Source: Slackia exigua ATCC 700122 | Lineage (GTDB): Bacteria; Actinomycetota; Coriobacteriia; Coriobacteriales; Eggerthellaceae | Direction: 5' to 3' | Assembly (NCBI RefSeq): GCF_000162875.1 | Contig: NZ_GG700630.1 | Span: 384,325-448,324 of the forward strand | DNA length: 64,000 nucleotides | In this document: piece by piece, positions 34,740-43,365 of the stretch | How positions within the stretch are numbered: position 1 is the first letter of the stretch | Layout: every line of letters begins with the position of its first letter | Position numbers and translations under genes: made by a program | Notes under the pieces: generated by a model | What the model was told of the DNA's origin: nothing | Databases searched by the model: none | What the model saw: only the letters and a program-made list of their open reading frames with translations

Positions 34740-36004
34740 CGCCTCTCCTCTCCAGATTCGCGCCCCTCGCATACCGCCGCCGCGGCACCTGCACCCGCCC
34801 CTGCTGCCGGGCGCGCCAACAGCTCGTGCACGAGCTTCGAAAAACGTTCGAACCAGGCCTCGATTTCGCCGGCGCCCTCCATTTCCTGCGGAAACACCCA
34901 GCTTGTCAGAAGCCCGTCGTTCAAAAGGAAGAACTGCGCGTCAAGACAGACGTTCGGGGTCTGCGAGATCATGTAGGTCAAATCCCCGAAGGCAGCGCGA
35001 AACGTATCGCCGATAAACGTACCGTTCTGATTGAACGAGTACACGAGCGGCACCAGGGAATCCGAGCATGCGTACCGAGTCGGCCGAGCCGATGCGCGCT
35101 GCTCGAGAAAGCCGGCGCGTATCTCGCGTGCGAGTGCGACCGCATCCCTCTCGGCCGTACGTTCGACCGAAAGCCAGACAAGCTCGGTCAGATCGCGCAC
35201 GGGATCCTCTCCGTCAGGAGCCGGCGCGAACCAGGGGATGTTCGCAACGAATCCGTCGCGATTGCCGGACGCAGCGGTTTTCGCCAAGCAAGCGAGCATA
35301 CCGCAGAACAGATCGCTGCCCGCACCCTCGAAGAGCGCCTGCAAACGTTCGCGACTCGCCTCATCGAAACGCTCGTCAAGGGAGCGGTAGCGGCATCCGC
35401 TCAGTCCTGCGGCATTCTTTCCAAAAGCGAACGAGGGGACCAGAGAATCGACTTCCACAACGTTGAAATCTCGCACGGAGGGAGCGCCTCCCCAGATGAG
35501 AGGCGGGAGCGCGCAATCAGGATCCTCGTAGATCCGCGCGAGTTCGCCCAACAGCTCCTGGAAGCCGTTAACGTCGCAAAGCACGAGGTCGACATCGAAG
35601 CACATCCTCGAACGTCCAGCGGGTAGCAGCACGAGCACGAGCCCGCAACCCTGACCGCGCGAAAGGTCCATGATGCGGTGCGAGAAGTTCTTCCTGCAAT
35701 CGTCGAGCAACCCGCGCACGTTCTCGTCATCGTGCTCCCGCGCATCGATCAGCCAGAACGTATTGTTCCCTGCATCCGAACCGATGCGAAGATCTCCGTC
35801 TTTGTCCACTCGAGCACGCGTCATCGCATGGCGCGCCGTAAGGCGCTTCCACGCCCGTCGCAAACGCGCGCCGTCAACGTCCGCGCCGTCGAACTCCAGG
35901 TACGTATGGCACGCGACCCCGCCGAGCGAGCGCTTCAGCTCCCGCCCCACCAGGTAGGACTTCTGCAAGTCGGTCAGCTGCGGACGAACCTCACTTCCCA
36001 CCAT
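34736..36004 (-). CDS. Free-standing heterocyclisation (Cy) condensation domain
   Basis: Predicted 422-residue single Cy-type condensation domain. The N-terminal LTDLQKSYLVGR and GGVACHTYLEFDG blocks are characteristic of Cy domains of siderophore synthetases. The catalytic DxxxxD is Asp139/Asp144 in DLVLCDVNG; the usual final Ser is Gly147. Cy domains condense and then cyclise Cys, Ser or Thr to thiazoline or oxazoline. As the first condensation step after the aryl ligase it could join the aryl cap to cysteine on the adjacent PCP. The C-terminal 15-20 residues are low complexity (Ala/Gly-rich). It overlaps the aryl ligase gene by 14 bases. Confidence 0.86.
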   Translation of the reverse strand: MVGSEVRPQLTDLQKSYLVGRELKRSLGGVACHTYLEFDGADVDGARLRRAWKRLTARHAMTRARVDKDGDLRIGSDAGNNTFWLIDAREHDDENVRGLLDDCRKNFSHRIMDLSRGQGCGLVLVLLPAGRSRMCFDVDLVLCDVNGFQELLGELARIYEDPDCALPPLIWGGAPSVRDFNVVEVDSLVPSFAFGKNAAGLSGCRYRSLDERFDEASRERLQALFEGAGSDLFCGMLACLAKTAASGNRDGFVANIPWFAPAPDGEDPVRDLTELVWLSVERTAERDAVALAREIRAGFLEQRASARPTRYACSDSLVPLVYSFNQNGTFIGDTFRAAFGDLTYMISQTPNVCLDAQFFLLNDGLLTSWVFPQEMEGAGEIEAWFERFSKLVHELLARPAAGAGAGAAAAVCEGRESGEERR

Positions 36005-37535
36005 GGACCGCCGCCTCCTTCAGCCCCTCGCGATCAATCTTCCCCACTGCAGTGAGCGGCCAGCTGTCGAGCCGCTGCAGCTGGTCGGGAATGCAGCAGT
36101 CCTCCATATGACGGCTGCGCATATACGCGGCAGCCTCGACAAGCTCGATATCCCGCTCGCCGATATAGAACGCGCATATCGCCGTTCCGAGCACCTCGTC
36201 CGCAACGCCGACGACAGCGCACTCGGAAACGGCATCCATTCCCATCAGCACGTCCTCCACCTCCGAGGGCATGATCTTCTCTCCCGCGCGATTGATCTGC
36301 TCGTGCACGCGCCCGGTAATGCGGATGTCGCCCGAAGGAAGGCGCAGGCCCTTGTCGCCGGGCCGGTAGAACCCGTCCCTGAAGCTCGACTCGTTCGCCG
36401 GCACGTCGCCGAAGTAGCGCTTGATGGTATAGGGACCCTTCACGATCACCTCGCCCTCGACTCCGTCCTCGACATCGGCGAAATCCTCGTCGACGATGCG
36501 GAAGACGTCCTCAGGCGAACGAGGCCGTCCCTGGGACCCATAGCGGACGTCGTCGGGAGCGTCGAGGTCCGTAAGAAACGTCATGCCCTCCGCCATGCCG
36601 TATACCTGAACCAAGCGCGCTTCGAATGCGGCTTCGGCCTCGCGGGCCTGAACGGGCGAGAACACCGACCCGCCTACAAGGAAGTATTGCAACGAGCCGA
36701 TATCGTCGCTCGCATCGATGCTGCGGTAGCGGACGCACAAACTCGACACCGTGGGCACGAAGCTCGCGATGGTCACCTGCTCCCGTCCGATCCAGTCGAG
36801 AATCTCGAGGGGACTGGGGTACTCGCACATGACGTTCTTGCCGCCGACCAGCACCGTTCCGATCATGCCGGGAGTGCCCAGCGCGAAATTGTGAGCAGCG
36901 GGAATCGCCGTGAGCATCACGCTGTCCGCATCCATGCGGCAATGGCGCGCGGTGATGAGCGCGTTGTAGCTGTACGCCCCGTTCGTGCGCCCGATAAGCT
37001 TCGGTATGCCGGTCGTTCCCCCCGAAAGCGAGAGGAAGGCGACATCACCTGGCTTCGGAGACTCGATATCGCACTCCACGACACGACCGCTCGAAAGCTC
37101 ATTGCGCAGCTGCACATCGGTGAACAGCCGCTCGAGGCTTCCGCAGCGCTCGAGCATGCGAGCGCCGATGGCATAGCATTCCCGGTCGAGCGAGTCTTGC
37201 GACGTGACGTAGGCCTTCGGTTGCGACGCTTCGCAGAGCGCCTCGATGACGTGCTCGCGATGCATCGGCAAAATGAACACGGGAAGCGCCCCGAGCGAGA
37301 ACAGCGCGAAGCACACCACCTCGAACATCACCGAATTCGGCATCTGCACGATGACCCGGTCGCCCTTCTCGATGCTGTGCGCGAAGAAAAAGCCCGCTAT
37401 CCGCTTCGATGCATCGAGCAGCTCGGCATAGGTCATGCGCTCGAATCGATCGACGACCGCCGTCCTTTCGCCGAACGAGGCCGCCGTGCGCTCGAGCAAT
37501 CCCACAAGCGTCTCCGTTTCCCATTCCCGTTCCAT
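35991..37535 (-). CDS. Aryl-AMP ligase (DhbE/EntE/YbtE-like)
   Basis: Predicted 514-residue ANL-superfamily enzyme that activates an aromatic acid and loads it on an aryl/acyl carrier. Family features: VFILPMHREHVIEALCEAS, SLSGGTTGIPKLIGR (P-loop), AAHNFALGTPG (the N-[FY] aryl-binding region), GSQGRP and the C-terminal Lys in TAVGKIDREGL. Salicylate, 2,3-dihydroxybenzoate or hydroxybenzoate are typical substrates. No isochorismate synthase, salicylate synthase or chorismate lyase is in the window, so the acid must come from elsewhere. No carrier domain is fused; the ACP ten bases upstream is the probable acceptor. Confidence 0.88.
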   Translation of the reverse strand: MEREWETETLVGLLERTAASFGERTAVVDRFERMTYAELLDASKRIAGFFFAHSIEKGDRVIVQMPNSVMFEVVCFALFSLGALPVFILPMHREHVIEALCEASQPKAYVTSQDSLDRECYAIGARMLERCGSLERLFTDVQLRNELSSGRVVECDIESPKPGDVAFLSLSGGTTGIPKLIGRTNGAYSYNALITARHCRMDADSVMLTAIPAAHNFALGTPGMIGTVLVGGKNVMCEYPSPLEILDWIGREQVTIASFVPTVSSLCVRYRSIDASDDIGSLQYFLVGGSVFSPVQAREAEAAFEARLVQVYGMAEGMTFLTDLDAPDDVRYGSQGRPRSPEDVFRIVDEDFADVEDGVEGEVIVKGPYTIKRYFGDVPANESSFRDGFYRPGDKGLRLPSGDIRITGRVHEQINRAGEKIMPSEVEDVLMGMDAVSECAVVGVADEVLGTAICAFYIGERDIELVEAAAYMRSRHMEDCCIPDQLQRLDSWPLTAVGKIDREGLKEAAVHGGK

Positions 37536-37545
37536 GGGAATCCCC

Positions 37546-37809
37546 TTACGCCCGCTCGGCGAGCTTGCGCTCGATGAGCGCGGTCAGAGAGTTCACGGAT
37601 ATGGGCTCCATTAGGTTCAACTCGTCGGCCAGCGTAACGTCGAACGTCTCCTGGCACGTGAGGAACACCTGGACGATGGCGATACTGTCGGCTCCCACGT
37701 CCTCGTAGAACAGTGCGTCGTCGTCGAATTCGGCGCCCCCGTCCGAGAGCATCTGCTCGAGCGTCGTCCGGATCGTCTCCTTGATCTGCGTCTCGTTTAC
37801 CGTGCTCAT
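37546..37809 (-). CDS. Acyl/aryl carrier protein
   Basis: Predicted 87-residue carrier with Ser42 in DVGADSIAIVQV, more like a discrete ACP than an NRPS PCP. It lies between two AMP ligases, overlapping one by four bases and ten bases from the other, so either may load it. The KAS III-like protein and the Cy domain are possible acceptors. Needs phosphopantetheinylation by the PPTase at 43.4 kb. Confidence 0.87.
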   Translation of the reverse strand: MSTVNETQIKETIRTTLEQMLSDGGAEFDDDALFYEDVGADSIAIVQVFLTCQETFDVTLADELNLMEPISVNSLTALIERKLAERA

Positions 37810-39392
37810 GCGCGCGCACCTCCCTTCCTCAGCCCGTACCGCTCGAATGCCGTATCCGCACCCTCCGCAGCAGCGAGCAGCGCGGCGACGGCTTTACGGT
37901 CGACTTCCTTCTTCGAGGTGAGCGGCAAAGGGGAGGCCGATACGAACGCCGCTTCGACGCGCTTGTAGTGAGGCAGGGCCCCGTTGACCGCGCACAACTC
38001 CTCGATTAGCTCGTCCACTTCGCTCAGAGCGCCTGCTAAAACGAGAGCGGGTCTCCCTTCGAAACCGACGGCGCAGTACTGTTCGGCGCGGTCGCGCAGA
38101 ATCGCGAAATCCTCCTCAAGCTCCTCGACGTAGATGTTCTCGCCCGCGTCCGTAAGAATCATGTTGTCGACGCGACCCAGGTAGTAAAAGTCCTCGCCTT
38201 CTATCTGGAAAATATCGCCCGTGTGGTACAGCTCGCCAGCCGTCTCCTGCCGCGAGACGAACTCCCCGGCATCCACGAACCCGTCGGCGATGTTCTTGCC
38301 CGTGACCGCCAACTCCCCGATTCCCTGCGGCTGCCATGAGCCGTCTTCCGCGATAACGCCGGGCCTATGGGCGTTGAACAGCTGCCCGGAATAGCTGGCG
38401 GGTCCTTCGATAGAGCGGACGTCGTTGAGGAATCCGAGCGTAATGCAGCCGCCGGTCTCCGTCGAACCGTAGGCATTGCCCATATTGAAATCGATCGAGG
38501 CGATGAAAGCGCGCAGCTCCTCGTCGACCTTCGCACCGCCGATGAGCCCGTGGCGGAACTGCTCGCCGAAGAACTCCCGGAAGCTCTCCTTGCTCACCTC
38601 GCCTGCCTGGTTTCGATACACGTTGAAGATGACCTTCCAGAGCGCCGGGACGCCGTACGTGCTCCAAATGCGCTCCTCGCGAATGGTGCGTACCATTTCG
38701 AGGATTCCGGGGTTCTTCGGGAACACGAGCGTGCAGCCGTACCCACCGAAGATATGCGGGACCTCGAAACCGAACACATGGCGCATCGGCAACGTCATCA
38801 TGACGCGCATCTGCTCGAGCGAAAGGCTCTCGGCGCTTCTCGTAGTGAAGGGGCTTCCGAACACCGTGGAGCGCACCGTGCGCTGAAGGCGCGTGAACGT
38901 GCCCGCCTTGAAGACGACCGCCTTGGCGCTTCCCGTGGTTCCCGACGTGCACAGGCACATCGTGTCCTCCCACGCAACCGACGAGGGCTCTCCGTCCTGC
39001 ACAGCCGTCGCCTCCTCGAAGGGGATGTTCAAAATCGGGTACTCCTCTCCCTGGACCCCGACGATGGCGGCGAGTTTACCCAATTCGACCACGTTCTTCA
39101 CATAGAGCGGCGTGGCCCCTTCGTCAAGGAGCATCACCTTGTAGCCGATCATCTCAAGACCGTAGAATACGGTCATCCACAAAGGATGGGTCGCGTACTT
39201 CAGACCGACCCAGCGGCCCCGCTCCACACCGGCAAGCCGCTCTTCCAGAAACGCGGCGACGGCCTTCGTCTTTACCCGGTAATCCCGCGCGTACATGAGC
39301 TGCTTCTCATCGTCGACATAGTATTCGACTAGAGGATAGTCAGGGGAGAATCCTCCGTAGGCGTCCTCGTACATCGTTTCCAGCGTTATCAT
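37806..39392 (-). CDS. Second AMP-forming ligase (ANL superfamily)
   Basis: Predicted 528-residue adenylating enzyme, distinct from the aryl ligase. P-loop TSGTTGSAKAVVF, core NAYGSTETGGC, YHTGDIF and C-terminal catalytic Lys in LPLTSKKEVDRKAV are visible. The pocket region (RHVFGFEVPHIFGGYG) does not match a substrate class I can name; it could activate a fatty, short-chain or second aromatic acid. It is coupled to the ACP by an ATGA overlap. Having two ligases around one ACP suggests two different acyl units, or a substrate-relay with the KAS III-like protein downstream of it in the pathway. Confidence 0.84.
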   Translation of the reverse strand: MITLETMYEDAYGGFSPDYPLVEYYVDDEKQLMYARDYRVKTKAVAAFLEERLAGVERGRWVGLKYATHPLWMTVFYGLEMIGYKVMLLDEGATPLYVKNVVELGKLAAIVGVQGEEYPILNIPFEEATAVQDGEPSSVAWEDTMCLCTSGTTGSAKAVVFKAGTFTRLQRTVRSTVFGSPFTTRSAESLSLEQMRVMMTLPMRHVFGFEVPHIFGGYGCTLVFPKNPGILEMVRTIREERIWSTYGVPALWKVIFNVYRNQAGEVSKESFREFFGEQFRHGLIGGAKVDEELRAFIASIDFNMGNAYGSTETGGCITLGFLNDVRSIEGPASYSGQLFNAHRPGVIAEDGSWQPQGIGELAVTGKNIADGFVDAGEFVSRQETAGELYHTGDIFQIEGEDFYYLGRVDNMILTDAGENIYVEELEEDFAILRDRAEQYCAVGFEGRPALVLAGALSEVDELIEELCAVNGALPHYKRVEAAFVSASPLPLTSKKEVDRKAVAALLAAAEGADTAFERYGLRKGGARA

Positions 39393-39414
39393 CGCATCCT
39401 CCCGTCGAAATCCA

Positions 39415-40428
39415 CTACATTACCGCTGACAGAACGCCCATGTTCGCCCCTACGGCGCCGCCGAGCATCAAGGTTCTACTTCCCCGCTTCAAAATGCCGA
39501 GCCTACGGGCTTCGCAAGCCATAATCGGTATGTTCGCCGCGCCGACGTTGCCGACGCTCTCGACGATTTCCGGCATCACCTCCTTCTCCACGCCTACGAT
39601 CGCCCGGATGTTCTTCGTGATCCACTTGGCAACCTGGCTCACCACGATGCAGTCGATATCGTCGACGCCCCACCCGCTTTCCTCGAGCACCGGCGGGATG
39701 TAAGCTCGTGAAACATCCTGATGCATATCGATCAGGGCCTTCGTGGTCCCCGGGATGTAGAGCTTGTCGCCCGCCTTCGGGTAGACGACCCCGCCGCCCC
39801 AGATAACATTGTTGTTCCAAACCTCCGGCACGGTGCGGAACAGCGAGGCCACGATGCCGCGCCCATCCTTGGCATCGTTGCGGCTCACCACGAACGCCCC
39901 GCCCCCGTCGCCGACGCTCAGGGCAGCCGGCGCACGTTGCAAGAGCTCGTCTTTGTCCTCGTAATCGAACTTCGTCCAGCGCGAAAGCGCCTCGCCCGAA
40001 ACCACGAGGACATGCTCGGCCTTGTCGGATTTTATGAGGCTGTCGGCCACGTCGAGGCCGCTCAGAAACGCATTGCAGGCGTTCTTGATGTCGAACGAGT
40101 AGGCGTTTCTGATATCGAGCTTGTCCATGACGACGTTCACGGTCGCCGGCTCGGCAAAATCCTGCGTGATGGAGCAGAAGAGCACGGCATCGATGTCCGC
40201 AGGAACGATGCCGGCATCCGCAAGCGCCTCTCGCCCCGCTCGAGCGGCTATGTCGGAGCAATGCTCCCCCTCCGCCGCGTAATGGCGGCTCGCACAGCCC
40301 GTGAGCATCTTCACCAGCCCGGTTTTGAGGCCGAAGCGCTCGTATCCCGCGCGCCGCTCGACTTCTTCGCTTGAAAGCACCTGTTCGGGAAGGTACATCC
40401 CCATACCCGCAATAACGCTTCGTGCCAT
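39415..40428 (-). CDS. KAS III-like (thiolase-fold) enzyme lacking catalytic His
   Basis: Predicted 337-residue FabH-like protein. Nucleophile Cys118 is in DIKNACNAF and the Asn at 294 is in VGNVGAANIP. The position of the catalytic His (HQANxRI in FabH) reads SQVAKWI, so Ser264 replaces His. Loss of His impairs decarboxylative condensation, so this protein may instead act as an acyltransferase, as known for CerJ-type KAS III relatives (inference; CerJ itself retains a His). An insertion around residues 30-50 is also unusual. It lies between the second AMP ligase and two thioesterases and probably joins or transfers an acyl unit carried by the ACP. Confidence 0.85.
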   Translation of the reverse strand: MARSVIAGMGMYLPEQVLSSEEVERRAGYERFGLKTGLVKMLTGCASRHYAAEGEHCSDIAARAGREALADAGIVPADIDAVLFCSITQDFAEPATVNVVMDKLDIRNAYSFDIKNACNAFLSGLDVADSLIKSDKAEHVLVVSGEALSRWTKFDYEDKDELLQRAPAALSVGDGGGAFVVSRNDAKDGRGIVASLFRTVPEVWNNNVIWGGGVVYPKAGDKLYIPGTTKALIDMHQDVSRAYIPPVLEESGWGVDDIDCIVVSQVAKWITKNIRAIVGVEKEVMPEIVESVGNVGAANIPIMACEARRLGILKRGSRTLMLGGAVGANMGVLSAVM

Positions 40429-40468
40429 CGAACCCTCTTTCCGTTTGAAAAACGCCGTTCGAATACCC

Positions 40469-41197
40469 CTACGCTCCCCTGCGAAGCCCTGCCGCAGCGC
40501 TCGCGCGCAAACGCTCGTTCATGAAAGCGACGAGTTCTTCCTCCCGTTCGCGCAGGTAGAAATGGTTTCCATGCATCACTTTTACCTGCGGCGGTACCGC
40601 GAAGTAGCCCCGCCAGTCCTCCAATTCATCAAGCGACACCTCAAGATCGTCGTCCCCGCAGATAACGCTGCCAACAAGCGGGCGATTCGCGGAATCGGGC
40701 GGACGGGGACTGTACGTCTGCAGTATCCGCAGATCCTTCGCGCACAGCCCGATGAAGTAGCGCGCGATGCCCTCGTCTTCTAGGATGAGCTCGGGAACGC
40801 CTCCAAGGCGCTTAAGGAAGTCGATCCCGTCCGACTCGCACTGGGCGTAGTGTTCGGGCACCACGCGGCACGGAGGCTTCTGACCGGAGACGAACACATG
40901 GAGCGGCCGCAGCCCGTAACGCTCCTGCAAAAGGCAAGCGACCTCGTAGGCCACGAATGCTCCCATGCTGTGGCCGAACAGGACATAGCATCCGTCCTCG
41001 AGCCCCTCATCGGCCAAACGAGCGCTCACGCGCTCGACGCAGTCCTGGAAGTCCCGATAGCCCTCCTGCGCCGCGCGCGACCCCCTTCCGGGGTACTCGA
41101 CGAGGTCGACGGAATCGATTCCCGCAAGGGGGGCGCGTTTGAGGAAGGCATAGTACCCCGACATCCCGCCCGCATGGGGGAAGCAGATCAGCTTCAT
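40469..41197 (-). CDS. Type II thioesterase (Ser nucleophile)
   Basis: Predicted 242-residue alpha/beta hydrolase of the GrsT/RedJ thioesterase group. It begins LICFPHAGGMSGYYAFLK, has GHSMGA with Ser77, CGDDD region and the catalytic His in VMHGNHFYL. Type II enzymes usually remove wrong acyl groups from carriers. ATG 41197 overlaps the stop of the upstream thioesterase as ATGA. The frame is open further upstream, but those residues are not family-like. Confidence 0.88.
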   Translation of the reverse strand: MKLICFPHAGGMSGYYAFLKRAPLAGIDSVDLVEYPGRGSRAAQEGYRDFQDCVERVSARLADEGLEDGCYVLFGHSMGAFVAYEVACLLQERYGLRPLHVFVSGQKPPCRVVPEHYAQCESDGIDFLKRLGGVPELILEDEGIARYFIGLCAKDLRILQTYSPRPPDSANRPLVGSVICGDDDLEVSLDELEDWRGYFAVPPQVKVMHGNHFYLREREEELVAFMNERLRASAAAGLRRGA

Positions 41198-42066
41198 GCC
41201 CGGCTCGCTTCCCGAGCGCGGGCAAGGTCGTTGATGATCGGAATGCAGTTCTGATATCCGTCGATCAGGATAAGGTGCCCTCCGTCGATCACGCGCAGAT
41301 CGAATTCCCCGCCCGCCATTCGACTCCAGCCGCTCACTGCCTCGAGCGTGGTCATGGTATCGCGGTCTCCCGCGAACACGGTCACGGGCGCCTCGATGCG
41401 GAAGTAGTCCTGCGGAGAATTCTGGTATTCCTGCACGATCTTCTGATCGATATCGAGCAGGTCCATCGTATGGTTGGCGAACTCGAGCGCCTTCGACTTT
41501 TCGAAGTAGCGCTCCTCGTTGCCTGCATAGTCCGCAAATATCTCTTCGGGACGAACCGCGACTACCCGCCCAGCGCGTTCGTAGCTTTCGTAGCACAGCT
41601 GCGTGTACTTCCCGGCGAAAGCCGCAAGGTCTTCGGGGCCTTCGAACAGGGAGGGATGGAAGTAGCGCGTAAGCGTCTCCTTCAGCTCGTCCTCGCGGGC
41701 TCGGTCGGTGAAGATAGAGGTCTTGTACGTGTTTCCGTCAGGCGGGTCGCTCGCACAGAAGAACATGCGCGATGGCAGCTTCGTGCCCGACTCCGCAATG
41801 CGACGGTACAGCTCGTAACCGGCCACCGCACCGAAGCAGTACCCGAGGACCATGTAGTCCTCTCCATCCTTAAGCTGCGATTGTAGGTTCGAGAACAGAT
41901 CGTCGGCGACCTCGGCCATATGCGCGCGCGACTCCTCTTTGCGCCGAAGGCCCCTGCCCGGAATTTCAAGCAAGCACAGCTTGACGTCCTTGTCGAGCAG
42001 TTTCACCCAAGGCAAATAGGCCGTAGCAGACGCCGCCCCTCCGGGGATGCAGAACAGTTTGATCAC
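41194..42066 (-). CDS. Thioesterase-like hydrolase with Cys nucleophile
   Basis: Predicted 290-residue thioesterase-fold protein. The nucleophile elbow is GYCFGA, with Cys77 in place of Ser; the Asp (AGDRDTM) and His (DGGHLILID) are kept. Cys-type thioesterases are known to favour aminolysis or strained-ring formation over hydrolysis, as in the beta-lactone-forming ObiF domain. Because the NRPS has no fused releasing domain, this protein is a good candidate for product release or cyclisation. It is translationally coupled to the Ser-type thioesterase, giving a pair with different chemistry. Confidence 0.85.
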   Translation of the reverse strand: MIKLFCIPGGAASATAYLPWVKLLDKDVKLCLLEIPGRGLRRKEESRAHMAEVADDLFSNLQSQLKDGEDYMVLGYCFGAVAGYELYRRIAESGTKLPSRMFFCASDPPDGNTYKTSIFTDRAREDELKETLTRYFHPSLFEGPEDLAAFAGKYTQLCYESYERAGRVVAVRPEEIFADYAGNEERYFEKSKALEFANHTMDLLDIDQKIVQEYQNSPQDYFRIEAPVTVFAGDRDTMTTLEAVSGWSRMAGGEFDLRVIDGGHLILIDGYQNCIPIINDLARAREASRA

Positions 42067-42075
42067 GAAAGGCTC

Positions 42076-42849
42076 CTAAATAAAGCTTCCCGTTGCCATT
42101 CCACCGTCCACGGCGATGCACTGGCCCGTTACGTACGACGCCGACTCGCTTGCAAGGAACAGAATAGGACCGACTATCTCATCGGGGCGCCCCGGCCTGC
42201 CCGCTGGAATCTGCCGATTGAATGTGGACAGGGCGAAGGAGTTGGAGAAGAAGCCCTGCGTCATCTCGGTCTCGAAAAGACCTGGGCACAGCGCGTTCAC
42301 CGTGATGCCTGCCGAGGCGTACGTCGAGGATATCCCCCTGGTCAAGCCGCATACTCCCGCCTTCGAAGCGTTGTAGGGATGCCGCGGGACGGTCTTGGAC
42401 GCCAAAAACGCGTTCACCGAGGCGATGTTGACGATACGCCCCCACCCTCGCTCGAGCATGGAGGGGATTGCAGCGCCGCACACGTAGGCGCACCCGTTGA
42501 GGTTCACGTCCACCTCGCGGCGCCATTCGTCGAAACCCGCTTCGGCATTGCCGACGGCGAACTGCCCGCTCGTCCCCGCTGAGTTGACCACGATGTCGAC
42601 CCGACCGAAGCGATCGAGCACCTCGGCCATCATGCGCGAAACCTCGCCTTCGTCCGAAACGTCGCAAACCGCGTACATGCCGGCGCCACCCTCAAAACGC
42701 AAAGCGCCGAGCGTCTCGGCAAGCCGATCCTCCCTCCTGCCCGCGATGCAGACCCACGCGCCGCGTTCGGCGAAGGCCGCAGCGGCAAAGCTCCCGATTC
42801 CGCTGGCACCGCCGGTCACGAGCACCGTCTTTCCGTCGAACTCCCCCAT
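42076..42849 (-). CDS. Short-chain dehydrogenase/reductase
   Basis: Predicted 257-residue classical SDR. The cofactor motif TGGASGIG is near residue 12, NSAG near 85, and the catalytic Tyr-Lys in YNASK, with Ser in NIASVNAF. FabG-like, NAD(P)H-dependent. Within the operon it could reduce a keto or thiazoline-linked intermediate or act on the aromatic precursor. It also resembles 2,3-dihydro-2,3-dihydroxybenzoate dehydrogenases only in fold. ATG 42849 is chosen since AAGGAAGGG lies upstream; ATG 42870 would add seven residues. Confidence 0.86.
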   Translation of the reverse strand: MGEFDGKTVLVTGGASGIGSFAAAAFAERGAWVCIAGRREDRLAETLGALRFEGGAGMYAVCDVSDEGEVSRMMAEVLDRFGRVDIVVNSAGTSGQFAVGNAEAGFDEWRREVDVNLNGCAYVCGAAIPSMLERGWGRIVNIASVNAFLASKTVPRHPYNASKAGVCGLTRGISSTYASAGITVNALCPGLFETEMTQGFFSNSFALSTFNRQIPAGRPGRPDEIVGPILFLASESASYVTGQCIAVDGGMATGSFI

Positions 42850-42885
42850 GCATACCCCTTCCTTGCGCATCGCTACCGAACACCG

Positions 42886-43365
42886 CTACTGCCGGACAAC
42901 CCGTTTGACCATGAGCACCTCCGTAGCCTTGCGCCTGAACAGCCCGTCAAGCTCGGTCACCTCGCGGTAACCGCGCTTCTCGTACATGGACCGGGCGAAG
43001 TCGTTGTCCTTGTTCACCAAAAGGAAGGCGTTGGTGCAGACGAGCCGCCTGCCGTCGTCTTCCAGGATCTCGTTCTCGAAAAAGTCCATGAGCGCGCGAC
43101 CGAAACCCCTGCCCTGACAGTCCTCCCTGACCACGATCAGATGCAGATAGGGAAACGAACGGAAAGCGCCCCGACGCTGAAACCACACGACCCCTACCGC
43201 CTCGCCGTCATCGGTGGCGAGAAAGCAATCGTCCTCGCTGATTCCCCGTTCGAGCTCGCGACGAAGGAACTCCTCGGTCGGATAGTAGCCCCTTCCCAGG
43301 GCGGTACCGAAGATCAAGCGCGCACACGGGGCCGCTTCTTCCCGTGTCAGCCTTTTCGTTACCAC
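42886..43365 (-). CDS. GNAT-family N-acetyltransferase
   Basis: Predicted 159-residue GNAT. The acetyl-CoA-binding motif A is visible as LHLIVVREDCQGRGFGRAL (Q/R-x-x-G-x-G/A), then LVNKDNDFARSMYEKRGY. It could acetylate the product or a precursor, or give self-resistance. GTG 43365 is preceded by AAGGAGG and overlaps the PPTase gene by seven bases. The longer open frame upstream overlaps the PPTase and is not family-like. Confidence 0.82.
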   Translation of the reverse strand: MVTKRLTREEAAPCARLIFGTALGRGYYPTEEFLRRELERGISEDDCFLATDDGEAVGVVWFQRRGAFRSFPYLHLIVVREDCQGRGFGRALMDFFENEILEDDGRRLVCTNAFLLVNKDNDFARSMYEKRGYREVTELDGLFRRKATEVLMVKRVVRQ

